Part shown: one piece after another, positions 17,123 to 26,184 of the stretch
How positions within the stretch are numbered: position 1 is the first letter of the stretch
How the letters are laid out: each line of letters starts with the position of its first letter
Assembly: GCF_044582145.1 (NCBI RefSeq)
Contig: NZ_JBDODO010000015.1
Reading direction: 5' to 3' (one strand)
Source: Guyparkeria sp016278265
GTDB lineage: Bacteria; Pseudomonadota; Gammaproteobacteria; Halothiobacillales; Halothiobacillaceae
Length of the DNA stretch: 46,704 nt
Program-made: the position numbers and the translations under genes
Notes under the pieces: generated by a model
What the model was told of the DNA's origin: nothing
What the model saw: the letters and a program-made list of their open reading frames with translations, nothing else
The model's database searches: none

Positions 17123-17590
17123 CTACTTGCTCCCCATGTAGAAGTGCTGGCGGAAATCGTCACGGAAACTCGCGTGACAATCGAGACAGGTGGCTTGCAG
17201 GTCGGCAAACGCTCGAATGACCTCGCGACCATCGCCGGCGTCCGCCACGTCGGCGAGCGTCGCCGCCGCTTCATGGGCCGCGTGATCGATTTCCTGGAAC
17301 TCGACCCGACGATCCCCGGCGAACGCCATGATGCGCTTGCGCTCCTCGGCGGGCGGGCGCTGATGTTCGGCAATGGCACGCGCCTCCTTGGCTACCCACT
17401 GCCAGTCTTCATGGTTGATGGCCTTGACGATCTGCTCGGTGTGCTCGCCCAGTTCCTCCATGATTTCGTGGAATTCGTGCACGCCGCTGGCATCGTGTTC
17501 GTCCTCGCTGGCCTGTGCCGTCCCCAATGCCAGTCCCGGGACCAGCAACAAGGCCATCAGGCCTGCGGCCTTCTCGACACGTCCTTTCAT
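17123..17590 (-). CDS. Periplasmic cytochrome c' / c-556 family protein
   Basis: This is a secreted monohaem cytochrome of the four-helix-bundle class. A signal peptide covers residues 1-28 (MKGRVEKAAGLMALLLVPGL, with a predicted cut after AQA). The mature part is all-helical, and the haem site CLDCH lies near the C-terminus (ATCLDCHASF), which distinguishes class II cytochromes from class I. The 155-residue size fits. Roles in this class include NO binding or electron transfer; which applies here is unknown. I moved the start 12 codons in from the longest frame because GGAGGTGA sits five bases before the ATG at 17590. It diverges from fabA. Confidence 0.87.
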   Translation of the reverse strand: MKGRVEKAAGLMALLLVPGLALGTAQASEDEHDASGVHEFHEIMEELGEHTEQIVKAINHEDWQWVAKEARAIAEHQRPPAEERKRIMAFAGDRRVEFQEIDHAAHEAAATLADVADAGDGREVIRAFADLQATCLDCHASFRDDFRQHFYMGSK

Positions 17591-17731
17591 CTTGTCACCT
17601 CCACTCGTTGTCTTTGACAAGGACACAGGTGATCATATGCCAAACCATTTACCGACGCGCCGTGTGATTTGCCACGGGCTGCGTACGAGCGCGTATTGCG
17701 GTACCATCCGCGTTTTTGCGCTAGGAATACC

Positions 17732-18250
17732 ATGTCCCAATCGACCTTCGAATACGACGACCTGATTCGCTGCGCCAAGGGCGAGATGTTCGGGCCCGGC
17801 AACGCGCAACTGCCGCTGCCGCCGATGCTGATGTTCGATCGGATCGACCTGATCACCGACGAGGGTGGCGAATACGGCAAGGGCGAGATGCGGGCGGAAC
17901 TGAAGATCCATCCGGATCTGTGGTTCTTCGCCTGCCATTTCGAGGGCGACCCGGTAATGCCGGGGTGCCTGGGCTTGGATGCCATGTGGCAGCTGGTCGG
18001 CTTCTTCCTCGGCTGGAGTGGCGGCAAGGGCCACGGGCGCGCTTTGGGCGTTGGTGATGTAAAATTCTCGGGACAGGTCTTGCCGAGAAACAAGAAGGTT
18101 GAATATCGTGTGCAGATGAAGCGCGTCATTATGCGCCGGCTCACGATGGGCATCGCCGATGCGCAAATGCTTTGCGACGGCGTCGTCATCTACGAAGCCA
18201 AAGATCTTCGGGTAGGACTGTTTACCAGCACAGAAGCACTTTCGGAGTAA
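17732..18250 (+). CDS. fabA: 3-hydroxydecanoyl-ACP dehydratase/isomerase
   Basis: FabA dehydrates 3-hydroxydecanoyl-ACP and isomerises trans-2- to cis-3-decenoyl-ACP, the branch point of unsaturated fatty acid synthesis. The 172 residues match the standard length. The active-site stretch FACHFEGDPVMPGCLGLDAM contains the catalytic His, and the paired Asp lies in the same motif (LGLDAMWQL). GDVKFSGQVLP and a C-terminal strand complete the hotdog fold. I chose the ATG at 17732 because upstream codons add 21 unrelated residues. fabB follows after seven bases, forming the usual fabAB operon and implying anaerobic-type unsaturated fatty acid synthesis. Confidence 0.97.
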   Translation: MSQSTFEYDDLIRCAKGEMFGPGNAQLPLPPMLMFDRIDLITDEGGEYGKGEMRAELKIHPDLWFFACHFEGDPVMPGCLGLDAMWQLVGFFLGWSGGKGHGRALGVGDVKFSGQVLPRNKKVEYRVQMKRVIMRRLTMGIADAQMLCDGVVIYEAKDLRVGLFTSTEALSE

Positions 18251-18257
18251 CTACTCA

Positions 18258-19475
18258 ATGCGCCGAGTCGTCATCACGGGCATGGGCATCGTGTCCAGCC
18301 TGGGCAACAACTGCAAAGAGGTGCTCGCCTCGCTTCAAGAGGGCCGTTCGGGCATCGAACGCAACCCCGAGCAGGTCGAGCACGGTTTCCGGTCCCACGT
18401 GGCCGGCACACTCAAGATCGACCCTGCCGAGCACATCGATCGCAAGCTCTTGCGTTTCATGGGTTCGGCGGCCGCCTACAACTACCTGGCGATGAAAGAG
18501 GCGATCGAGCAATCCGGCCTGACCGAAGAACAGGTGTCCAATCCGCGTGCCGGCCTGATCACCGGCTCGGGTGGCTCGTCCTGCGAGAATATCGTCGCTA
18601 CCGCCGACATCGCCCGGGAAAAGGGCATCAAGCGGGTCGGCCCCTACATGGTCACCCGCACCATGGGCTCGACCACCTCGGCCTGCCTGGCCACGCCGTT
18701 CAAGATCAAGGGCATCAACTACTCGATCAGCTCGGCCTGCTCGACCTCCGCGCACTGCATCGGGGCCGGCGTCGAGCAGATCCAGTTCGGCAAGCAGGAC
18801 GTGATCTTTGCCGGTGGCGGCGAGGAGTTGCACTGGTCGCTGTCGGCCATGTTCGACGCCATGGGCGCCCTGTCCTCGAATTTCAACGACACGCCGGACA
18901 AGGCCTCGCGGCCCTACGACGTCGATCGCGATGGGTTCGTGATTGCCGGCGGTGGCGGCATGGTGGTGCTCGAGTCGCTCGAACATGCCCAGGCCCGTGG
19001 TGCGACCATCCTTGCCGAGGTCACCGGTTACGGTGCCACCTCCGACGGCTACGACATGGTCCAGCCGTCAGGCGAAGGTGCCGTGCGCTGCATGCAGCAG
19101 GCCCTTGCCACCGTCGATGCACCGATCGACTACGTCAACGCCCACGGCACCTCCACCAAGGTCGGTGACCTGCGCGAACTCCAAGCGATGACCGAGGTCT
19201 TCGGTGAGCATCAGCCCATTGTCACCTCGACCAAGTCGCTCTCCGGCCACGCGCTGGGTGCCGCTGGCGTCCACGAGGCGATCTACTCGCTGCTGATGAT
19301 GCAAAACGACTTCGTCGCCGCCTCGGCCAACGTCGAGACCCTCGAGCCGGAGGCGGAAAACGCCAACATCGCCACGAAGAAGCTCGAGGGCCAGCGGATC
19401 AACACGATCCTCTCCAACAGCTTTGGTTTCGGCGGCACCAACGCCTCGTTGGTGATGCAGCGCTTCGAGGGCTGA
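18258..19475 (+). CDS. fabB: 3-oxoacyl-ACP synthase I
   Basis: FabB elongates the cis-unsaturated acyl-ACP made by FabA. The 405-residue protein has the complete Cys-His-His triad. The nucleophile is in SSACSTSAHCIGAG, the first His in NAHGTSTKVGD and the second in KSLSGHALGAAG. The C-terminal NSFGFGGTNASLV completes the thiolase-fold signature. It lies seven bases after fabA with no terminator between, so both are one transcript. It is a normal-length, normal-looking member of the family. Confidence 0.97.
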   Translation: MRRVVITGMGIVSSLGNNCKEVLASLQEGRSGIERNPEQVEHGFRSHVAGTLKIDPAEHIDRKLLRFMGSAAAYNYLAMKEAIEQSGLTEEQVSNPRAGLITGSGGSSCENIVATADIAREKGIKRVGPYMVTRTMGSTTSACLATPFKIKGINYSISSACSTSAHCIGAGVEQIQFGKQDVIFAGGGEELHWSLSAMFDAMGALSSNFNDTPDKASRPYDVDRDGFVIAGGGGMVVLESLEHAQARGATILAEVTGYGATSDGYDMVQPSGEGAVRCMQQALATVDAPIDYVNAHGTSTKVGDLRELQAMTEVFGEHQPIVTSTKSLSGHALGAAGVHEAIYSLLMMQNDFVAASANVETLEPEAENANIATKKLEGQRINTILSNSFGFGGTNASLVMQRFEG

Positions 19476-19517
19476 TCCAGCTCCAATCGTGGACGCCCCC
19501 GACTCGGACGGAGGCCC

Positions 19518-20648
19518 ATGCAGCCAGCAGTACCGGTCAACGAAAGCGAACGACTCGAGGCCCTGCGGCGTCTCAATATCCTCGACACGCCTTCCGAGGC
19601 GTCGTTCGATGATCTGACGCGTATTGCTCGTTACATCGCCGGCACTCCGCTGGCGTTGATTGGGCTGATCGACACGGACCGGGAATGGTTCAAGTCGGTG
19701 GATGGCGCCACGTTCGGGGAGACCGAGCGTGGCCAGACCTTGTGTGCCCATGCGATTCTCACGCCGGACCGCGCCACCTACGTCCCCGACGCCCGTCACG
19801 ATCCTCGCTTCGCCGACAACCCCAATGTCGTCGATGCCGACCCAGCCACCATCTTCTATTATGGCGCCCCCCTGGTTACCAGTGACGGGCTGGCGCTCGG
19901 CACGCTATGCGTGGTCGACCATCAACCACGCACGCTCGACGATGCGCAACGCGAAACGCTGGACGCCCTCGCCCGCCAGGTGATGCGGCTGATAGAACTG
20001 GGGCAGCGCGAACAACAATTGCACCGCGAAGAAGAAGAGCGCGAGGTGATTCTGGCTTATCTTGAGCACCGCAACCACGAGCTGGAAGCCCTCGCCGGGG
20101 AACTGCGGGTCCGGGCCGACACCGACAAACTCTCGCGACTCGGGAATCGATCGGCCTTCGACGCGCGGCTGGACGAAGATCTGATCCTGACCCGTGACCA
20201 CGAGAGCCCGCTGTCGCTGGTAATCCTCGATCTCGATCGATTCAAACCCTGCAACGATCAATTCGGCCACCAGGTCGGTGACCGGGTCATTCGCACCTTC
20301 GCCGACATCCTGCGCTCGGTCTCGCGGCCCACTGATTTCATGGCCCGCTACGGGGGTGATGAATTTGCCATCATCCTGCCGTTGGCGGACCGTCGAGCGG
20401 CCGCCGATGTGGCCAGGCGGGTTCTCGATGCCGTGGAACGCACCGATTTCGCCCCCTGCGACACCCGCACCAGTATCGGGGTTGCCAGCCTCGAGCCACC
20501 GCGCGGGGATGACAACGGCGAAGAGCTGTTACGTCGGGCCGACCAGGCGCTCTATGCCGCCAAGGCAGCCGGCCGCGGCCGCATCGCCATCAATGGGGTG
20601 GATGACGTGATCGAGATCATCGAACCAACGGAATCCCGATCCGCCTGA
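19518..20648 (+). CDS. GAF-GGDEF diguanylate cyclase
   Basis: This is a soluble cytoplasmic diguanylate cyclase of 376 residues. The N-terminal half is a GAF sensor of the kind starting with a short helix and LRRLNILDTP, continuing through DREWFKS, GQTLCAHAIL, FYYGAPLV and LGTLCVVD. A coiled-coil region (about 160-195) links it to the GGDEF domain. There the active site is intact, RYGGDEFAIILP near residue 279. The autoinhibitory RxxD site (RPTD) lies exactly five residues before it. The enzyme should make c-di-GMP and be product-inhibited. The GAF ligand is unknown. It lies 42 bases after fabB. Confidence 0.93.
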   Translation: MQPAVPVNESERLEALRRLNILDTPSEASFDDLTRIARYIAGTPLALIGLIDTDREWFKSVDGATFGETERGQTLCAHAILTPDRATYVPDARHDPRFADNPNVVDADPATIFYYGAPLVTSDGLALGTLCVVDHQPRTLDDAQRETLDALARQVMRLIELGQREQQLHREEEEREVILAYLEHRNHELEALAGELRVRADTDKLSRLGNRSAFDARLDEDLILTRDHESPLSLVILDLDRFKPCNDQFGHQVGDRVIRTFADILRSVSRPTDFMARYGGDEFAIILPLADRRAAADVARRVLDAVERTDFAPCDTRTSIGVASLEPPRGDDNGEELLRRADQALYAAKAAGRGRIAINGVDDVIEIIEPTESRSA

Positions 20649-20668
20649 TCCAGGCCCGACTCGCCTAT

Positions 20669-22291
20669 TTAGGCCATCAGCGCACTGTCGATCAGCTGAC
20701 GGGTGTACTCATGGCCGGGTGAATCAAGCAACTCCCCGGTCGGGCCAGACTCGATCACCTCCCCCTCGAGCATCACGATCACCCGGTGGGCCAACGCACG
20801 CACCACGGCGAGATCGTGGGTGATCAACAAGTAGGTGAGATCGTGCTCGGCCTGCAGATCCCGCAGCAGGCTCAGTACCTGCAACTGCACGGCCGCATCG
20901 AGCGCGCTGGTCGGCTCGTCCAGGATCAGCACCTTGGGCTTGAGAATCAGGGCCCGGGCAATGGCGATCCGCTGACGTTGTCCACCGGAAAACTCGTGCG
21001 GGTAACGCGACATCACCGCTGGATCGAGACCCACTTCCTCGAGCACCCGTTCGATGTGCCGATGCCGCTCGCCGCGCGTGAGACTGGCTTCGTGGACATC
21101 CAGCCCCTCGCCGACGATCTGGGCGATGTTCATGCGGGGCGATAGCGCGCCGTAAGGATCCTGGAACACCACCTGCAGATCACGTCGAAACGGACGAAAC
21201 TGCTTTTCACGCAAGCCGTCCACCCGGCGGCCGGCGAGCCACACCGCCCCGTCGGCCCCGTCCATCAATTGCAGCAGTGACAACGCCAACGTCGTCTTGC
21301 CGGAACCGGACTCGCCCACCACGCCCAGCGTCTGACCGGCATGCAGGGCAAGATCGATCCCCTTGAGTATCTCGCTACGCGTATCGGGCCCGAACCAGCG
21401 CCGCTTGCCGACCGTCACGCTCAACCCTGCGCAGCGCAGTCGCTCGGCGGCGCCCTCCTCGATCGGGCCGATCATGGGCGCGACCTGGCGTGCCTCCAGC
21501 AAGGTCTGGGTATAACTGTCCTTCGGGCGGCTAAAGATCGCATCGGTGGGGCCCGCCTCGACGATGCGCCCATCTCGCATCACCATTACCCGGTCGGCAT
21601 AACGACGCACCACCGGCAGGTCGTGGGTAATGAGCAACAAGCTCATGCCCAGTCGCTGCTGCAACTCGACCAGCAGGTCCATGATGGTCTTGCGCAGGCC
21701 GGCATCCAGTGCCGTGGTCGGCTCGTCGGCAATCACGAGACTGGGGTTACAGGCGATGGCCATGGCAATCATGGCGCGTTGGCGCTGCCCGCCGGAGAGC
21801 TGGTGCGGCAAGGCCCGCATCACCCGCTCCGGTTCAGGCAAGCGCACCTGATCGAGCAGTTCGCGCACCCGTCGACGCAACGCCTGCCCGCCCAGCCCCA
21901 GGTGGCGCACCAACACCTCGGCGATCTGCGCGCCGATCGTCTTGAGCGGGTTCAACGCGGTCATCGGCTCCTGGAAGATCATCCCGACTCGACCACCGCG
22001 CAGACGCCGCACCTGCGGCATGCTCATGGTGAGGACATCCTCGCCCTCGAAGCGGATCTCTCCCTGCATGGAGGCATCGGCGGCATCGAAAAGCCGCAGT
22101 ATCGAGAGCGCGGTCACGGTCTTGCCGGAGCCGGATTCGCCCACCAGGGCGAGTCGCTCGCCCTCTTGCACCGTTAGCGACACCCGGCGCACCAGCGCGG
22201 CTTTGCCCACCGATACGTCCAGGTCAATGATTTCCAGCAGGGGGCTCGGTCGATTCGACTCCACGGTAGTCCTCGTCGTCTTCCCGGTCAC
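20669..22291 (-). CDS. Fused double ABC transporter ATP-binding protein (YejF-like)
   Basis: This 540-residue protein carries two complete ABC ATPase domains of the oligopeptide/dipeptide importer type, the architecture of YejF. Domain 1 (about residues 18-270) has Walker A GESGSGKTVT, signature LSGGQRQRAMIAMA and Walker B LVIADEPT. Domain 2 (about 285-538) has GESGSGKTTLA, FSGGQRQRIAIARAL and VLILDEPTSALDA. Both have the Q-loop and switch His. A partner permease (YejB/E) and a binding protein (YejA) are not on either side, so its transporter must be elsewhere. The start is a GTG. It diverges from the oxidase cluster. Confidence 0.92.
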   Translation of the reverse strand: MTGKTTRTTVESNRPSPLLEIIDLDVSVGKAALVRRVSLTVQEGERLALVGESGSGKTVTALSILRLFDAADASMQGEIRFEGEDVLTMSMPQVRRLRGGRVGMIFQEPMTALNPLKTIGAQIAEVLVRHLGLGGQALRRRVRELLDQVRLPEPERVMRALPHQLSGGQRQRAMIAMAIACNPSLVIADEPTTALDAGLRKTIMDLLVELQQRLGMSLLLITHDLPVVRRYADRVMVMRDGRIVEAGPTDAIFSRPKDSYTQTLLEARQVAPMIGPIEEGAAERLRCAGLSVTVGKRRWFGPDTRSEILKGIDLALHAGQTLGVVGESGSGKTTLALSLLQLMDGADGAVWLAGRRVDGLREKQFRPFRRDLQVVFQDPYGALSPRMNIAQIVGEGLDVHEASLTRGERHRHIERVLEEVGLDPAVMSRYPHEFSGGQRQRIAIARALILKPKVLILDEPTSALDAAVQLQVLSLLRDLQAEHDLTYLLITHDLAVVRALAHRVIVMLEGEVIESGPTGELLDSPGHEYTRQLIDSALMA

Positions 22292-22484
22292 GACCCGGGT
22301 GCGCGTTCGCTTGCTTACCTATAGCCATGGCCACCACGCACGCGGTGGCCCCGACGCATTCTGCCATCCCATGGTGTCACAACGGTTCGCTTTGCTAACC
22401 TTTCCTTCCTGATCTAAGGTCTGATTCAGTTTCGTGAAACCGAGGGAGCGCCGTGCACGTGGTGGCGCAAGGGGATTTCCCGCC
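22292..22484. promoter_or_regulatory. Divergent spacer ahead of the oxidase-thiosulfate cluster
   Basis: This 193-base stretch lies between the yejF-like gene and the oxidase gene. It contains a seven-base-pair hairpin GGCCACC/GGTGGCC at 22329-22350 and two CTGAT repeats near 22410-22425. I searched for an FNR/Anr box (TTGAT-N4-ATCAA), expected for many cbb3 operons, and did not find one. No clear promoter can be assigned. Confidence 0.35.
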
Positions 22485-24041
22485 ATGCTCTACTCCATCG
22501 GCTCGCTGCTGGCCTTCAGCTTCGTGATGTCGCTCATCGCGATCATCGCACTGATCTGGGCGATCTATTCGAACCAGTTCGACATCTCCCAGGACCAGGC
22601 CCGTTCAATCCTGCCAGTGGGCGAGAACGAGCAAACCACCATCGGAGAGAACGCATTCGGACCGCCCGAAAAGCGGTTGATCCTGTTCTTTTTCGCTACG
22701 GCCGTCGGCTGGCTCGTGATCGGCTCCGCCTTCGGTCTGATCTCCTCGCTCAAGCTGCACATCCCGGGGCTCCTGGATGGTAGCGCGCCTCTGACCTTCG
22801 GTCGCATGCGCACCATGCACCTCAACAGCGTTGTCTACGGCTGGACCTCGCTTGCCGCTCTCGGCACCGCCCTCTGGCTCATCCCGACCCTCTTCCGCAC
22901 TCGACTGCGCTACCCGGGGGTGGCCCTCTGGGGCGGCGTGCTCTGGAACATCGCCATAGTTGTCGGCGTGATTGCGATCGGGTCCGGCTGGACCGACGGC
23001 ATGGAGTGGCTGGAATTCCCCTGGCAGATCGACATCGCTTTGGCCGTTTCGGTACTTCTGATCGGGGTCTCGGTTCTCGCCACCGGCAAGCATCGCCAGG
23101 TCAACCACATCTACGTCTCGGGCTGGTACATCAGCGCGGCCCTGCTGTGGTTTCCGGTTCTCTTCATCACTGCCAACGTGCCGTCGCTCTATGCCGGCGC
23201 ACAGGAGGCGACGGTCAACTGGTGGTATGCCCATAATGTGCTCGGTCTGTGGGCCACCCCCCTCGGTCTTGCGGCGGCCTACTATTTCATCCCTCGCATC
23301 ATCGGCAAGCCTATCTACTCCTACCGGCTCTCCCTGCTGGGCTTCTGGGCACTGGCCCTCTTCTACAGCCAGGTGGGGCTGCATCACCTTGTGGGTGGGC
23401 CAATCCCCACATGGGCGGTGACGCTGTCGGTGGTGCAGTCGGTGATGATGGTGGTCCCAGTCGTGGCGGTGGCGATCAACCAGCACACGCTTAGCCTCAC
23501 GAACGCTTGGGCATGGCGGGAGAGCATCCCCCTGCGGTTCGTGGCACTGGGCGCAATCCTGTACACGATCGTCTCGCTCCAGGGCTCCCTGGAGGCTCTC
23601 CGCGCGGTGAACACCATCACCCATTTCACCCATTACACCGTCGGCCATGCACACCTTGGCATGTACGGCTTCGTCGCGCTCGTCATGTTCGGCGCGATGT
23701 ACTACATCCTCCCCCACCTCACCGGTCGACGCTGGCCGTTCCCTGCCCTGATCGGCTGGCATTTCTGGCTGGTCACTGTCGGGATCATCCTGTACGTCGG
23801 GGCCTTGACCGTGGGCGGATGGCTGCAGGGCCTTGCCATGCTTGATCCGGCACGCCCCTTCATGGAGAGCGTCCGCGTGACGATGCCGTATCTCACCCTG
23901 CGCTCGGTAGGCGGCTCGCTGATGACCCTGGGGCACCTTTTGTTCGCATTTCACCTGTTCGTATTCCTGGCGCCACGCCGCGACACGGCAAGGGCGGCGT
24001 ACGTCGGGAACGAACACGCGACCGGAGGGACTGAGCGATGA
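22485..24041 (+). CDS. ccoN: cbb3-type cytochrome oxidase subunit I (CcoN-like)
   Basis: This is the catalytic subunit of a C-family haem-copper oxygen reductase in the inner membrane, with about 12-14 hydrophobic segments in 518 residues. Counting from the ATG at 22485, low-spin haem His is H112 (RTMHLNS). The CuB ligands are H250 (WYAHN) and H300-H301 (GLHHLVGG). The haem His residues are H388 and H390 (TVGHAHLGMYG). Y294 is 44 residues after H250, the spacing of the cross-linked catalytic Tyr in CcoN. This marks it as an oxygen reductase rather than a NO reductase. A GTG at 22434 is a possible earlier start, but AAGGGGA stands nine bases before the ATG. The stop overlaps the ccoO start (ATGA). 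Confidence 0.9.
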   Translation: MLYSIGSLLAFSFVMSLIAIIALIWAIYSNQFDISQDQARSILPVGENEQTTIGENAFGPPEKRLILFFFATAVGWLVIGSAFGLISSLKLHIPGLLDGSAPLTFGRMRTMHLNSVVYGWTSLAALGTALWLIPTLFRTRLRYPGVALWGGVLWNIAIVVGVIAIGSGWTDGMEWLEFPWQIDIALAVSVLLIGVSVLATGKHRQVNHIYVSGWYISAALLWFPVLFITANVPSLYAGAQEATVNWWYAHNVLGLWATPLGLAAAYYFIPRIIGKPIYSYRLSLLGFWALALFYSQVGLHHLVGGPIPTWAVTLSVVQSVMMVVPVVAVAINQHTLSLTNAWAWRESIPLRFVALGAILYTIVSLQGSLEALRAVNTITHFTHYTVGHAHLGMYGFVALVMFGAMYYILPHLTGRRWPFPALIGWHFWLVTVGIILYVGALTVGGWLQGLAMLDPARPFMESVRVTMPYLTLRSVGGSLMTLGHLLFAFHLFVFLAPRRDTARAAYVGNEHATGGTER

Positions 24042-24640
24042 ACCGGCTTCTTCCTCTCGGCATTATCGCCCTGGCCATTCTGGCCCTGGCGATGCTGTTT
24101 CTCGTGATCGGTCCGGCCATGCAGATCGCACCGGTCAAGGCCCCGGACCAGCTCGAGCCCTACTCCAAGGCAGAGCTCCGGGGGCGGGCACACTACGTCA
24201 ACCTTGGCTGCGTCTACTGCCATTCGCAGCAGCCACGCTCGCCCGAACAGGCCCTGGACCAGACCCGCGGATGGGGGCGCGCCTCCACGCCGGCGGACTA
24301 CGTGTACGATCGGCCGCACCAGCTCGGCACCATGCGAACCGGCCCGGATCTGCTGAACGTCGGCGCTCGACTGCCGTCACGCGGCTGGCAGCTGACCCAT
24401 CTTTATGCGCCCCGTGCCATCCACGAGGACAGCATCATGCCGGCCTTTCCGTTTCTGTTCGAAACAAAGGATGCACCCGAGGCTGGCGACGTGGTCGTAA
24501 ACGTACCGGACAAATTCGCGCCCAAGGGACAGGTGGTGGTCGCACTGCAGGCGGCACTCGACCTGGTAGCGTATCTGCGCAGCCTCGACCGCAGCTACCC
24601 GGCAGTGCATCGTGATCTGCGCGATAACGGCTACCGCTAG
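24038..24640 (+). CDS. ccoO: cbb3-type oxidase monohaem subunit II (CcoO)
   Basis: CcoO is the membrane-anchored monohaem cytochrome c that feeds electrons into the CcoN haems from the periplasm. The 200 residues have one N-terminal transmembrane anchor (about 5-28). The haem site is C58-V-Y-C-H62 in the CcoO-like context GCVYCHSQQPR. GTMRTGPDLLNVGARL and a MPAFPFLF segment with the axial Met follow, close to the usual CcoO pattern. It overlaps ccoN by four bases. No CcoQ gene follows, and the next gene is not a CcoP, so the complex is atypical beyond these two subunits. Confidence 0.9.
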   Translation: MNRLLPLGIIALAILALAMLFLVIGPAMQIAPVKAPDQLEPYSKAELRGRAHYVNLGCVYCHSQQPRSPEQALDQTRGWGRASTPADYVYDRPHQLGTMRTGPDLLNVGARLPSRGWQLTHLYAPRAIHEDSIMPAFPFLFETKDAPEAGDVVVNVPDKFAPKGQVVVALQAALDLVAYLRSLDRSYPAVHRDLRDNGYR

Positions 24641-24655
24641 TCCGGGGGGTGACTC

Positions 24656-25318
24656 ATGAAGAAGGAACGCCGCATCGAATCGATAGCCGGGGTTCGGGAT
24701 GAATCGTTCGTCCCCTACGAGATGCGCACACGCACTCCCTGGCCGGTCTACTCGATCATCATCGCCCTCGCCGCCTGGGGCGCGTTTACGCTGTTCAGCG
24801 TGGACAGCGACGCCCCCAATGCCGCTGAAACGCCGGCCAGCGTTGAGACCGGAACCGCGGAAGACACTTCCAGCGACGTGTCTCCGGGTCAGCAGGTCTT
24901 CAATGCCAACTGCGCCACCTGCCACCAGGAAGACGGGGTCGGGATCGCGGGTGCCGTACCGCCCTTGGCAGGCTCGTCATTCGTGACCGGCCAAGCGGAC
25001 ATCACCACCAGCATCGTACTCATGGGTGTGAGCGGTCAGCTTGTGGTCAAGAACAATACTTTCAACGGCCGCATGCCGACTTTCCGCCATACGCTGAGCG
25101 ACCGGGAGATCGCCGCGGTCATCACCTACATCCGCCAGGCATGGGGGAACAGCGCTGAACCGATCACTGCCGACACGGTCGCCACCGTACGGAAACGCCT
25201 TGCCGACAATCCGGCACCGCTTGACGGCGGCAAAGGCATCTCGGCGCTATCCGGCGCGGGACGGTCCTCCTCGACCGACGTGTCGACGGAGGCCCAAGCA
25301 ACCCCGACCAACCGCTGA
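24656..25318 (+). CDS. Membrane-anchored monohaem cytochrome c (possible CcoP substitute)
   Basis: This 220-residue protein has a 29-residue cytoplasmic head, one transmembrane helix (about 30-48) and a low-complexity Ser/Thr/Ala linker. A class I cytochrome c domain follows, with C86-A-T-C-H90 and an axial Met at M140 (NGRMPTF). A polar tail ends the protein. It is 15 bases after ccoO. A normal CcoP has two haem motifs; here there is only one, and the fold resembles generic class I cytochromes. Its place in the cluster makes it the most likely third subunit or electron-entry protein of the oxidase. That is inference from position. Confidence 0.85.
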   Translation: MKKERRIESIAGVRDESFVPYEMRTRTPWPVYSIIIALAAWGAFTLFSVDSDAPNAAETPASVETGTAEDTSSDVSPGQQVFNANCATCHQEDGVGIAGAVPPLAGSSFVTGQADITTSIVLMGVSGQLVVKNNTFNGRMPTFRHTLSDREIAAVITYIRQAWGNSAEPITADTVATVRKRLADNPAPLDGGKGISALSGAGRSSSTDVSTEAQATPTNR

Positions 25319-25332
25319 CAGGAGACGTGCTC

Positions 25333-26184
25333 GTGACACAGCATCACCGACCACTGGAGACTGTCGCCGGACGATTCCGGCCGTGGCACCTCGGGCTGGC
25401 CACTGCCCTGATCCTGGCTCTTCTCGGGGGGTGCTCCAGCGAGAAAGGCGACTCGACCACCACGGCAGCATCGGCCCAGTCGAGTCAGGTCGACCCCCTC
25501 GCGGCACTGAAATGGGCGGAACGGGTCGCCGGCGTTTCGACCACCTCGGCCGAGTCACTGGTGGATGGGTCCGACCGCACGTGGTCCTGTGCGTCCTGCC
25601 ACGGCGAGCATGGCGAGGGCAGCAATCGCATTCCAGCGCTCGCCGGCCTGCCGGCGGGTTACATCGCCAAACAGCTGAAGGACTTTGCCAACGGCACACG
25701 GCAGAACGCCACCATGTCCTACCTGGCCCGCTCGCTTTCCGACGACGAAATGGCGGCGTTGGGTCGCTACTACGCCAGTCGCACCATTGAGACACCGGCC
25801 GGCGCCTCCCTGGGTGGGGAGATCGAGCGCGGCCTGACACTTGCGCTCAAGGGCGACTGGCGCGTAAGCGCACCGGCCTGCTACAGCTGCCACGGCTCCG
25901 CCGGCTGGGGTGTCGGGCAGGCATTTCCCCCGATAGCCGGCCAACACCCGGTGTACATCTATCAACAGCTCGTGGCATTCGATACCGGTCGCCGTAAGAA
26001 CGATCCGGAGAATTTCATGCACGACGTCGCCCGGATGCTTTCCGACGCCGACCGGCGGGCGGTAGCCGACTACCTGGCCAGCCGACCGCCGCGCCAGGTG
26101 CCGACCCCACTCTCACTGGGCGCCCCTTCCCCTGATCGTTCACCCGAAAGCGAGCAATCCATCCAAGAGGAGGACGCTCGATGA
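25333..26184 (+). CDS. Dihaem cytochrome c4-like lipoprotein
   Basis: This is a periplasmic dihaem cytochrome in two similar halves, the c4 arrangement. The first haem site is C86-A-S-C-H90 and the second C183-Y-S-C-H187. Each is followed by a P-L/I-A-G segment (ALAGLPAGYIAKQL and PIAGQHPVYIYQQL) and an axial Met. A lipobox LLGGC puts the lipid-modified Cys at residue 34, so it is probably tethered to a membrane. I chose the GTG at 25333 because AGGAG lies eight bases upstream; a GTG at 25327 would add two residues. It overlaps the next gene by four bases (ATGA). Its likely job is to pass electrons from the TsdA-like enzyme to the oxidase. Confidence 0.87.
   Translation: MTQHHRPLETVAGRFRPWHLGLATALILALLGGCSSEKGDSTTTAASAQSSQVDPLAALKWAERVAGVSTTSAESLVDGSDRTWSCASCHGEHGEGSNRIPALAGLPAGYIAKQLKDFANGTRQNATMSYLARSLSDDEMAALGRYYASRTIETPAGASLGGEIERGLTLALKGDWRVSAPACYSCHGSAGWGVGQAFPPIAGQHPVYIYQQLVAFDTGRRKNDPENFMHDVARMLSDADRRAVADYLASRPPRQVPTPLSLGAPSPDRSPESEQSIQEEDAR

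Noticed and set aside
22292..22484. FNR/Anr box expected ahead of a cbb3 operon
   Set aside because: No TTGAT-N4-ATCAA-like sequence was found in the spacer.
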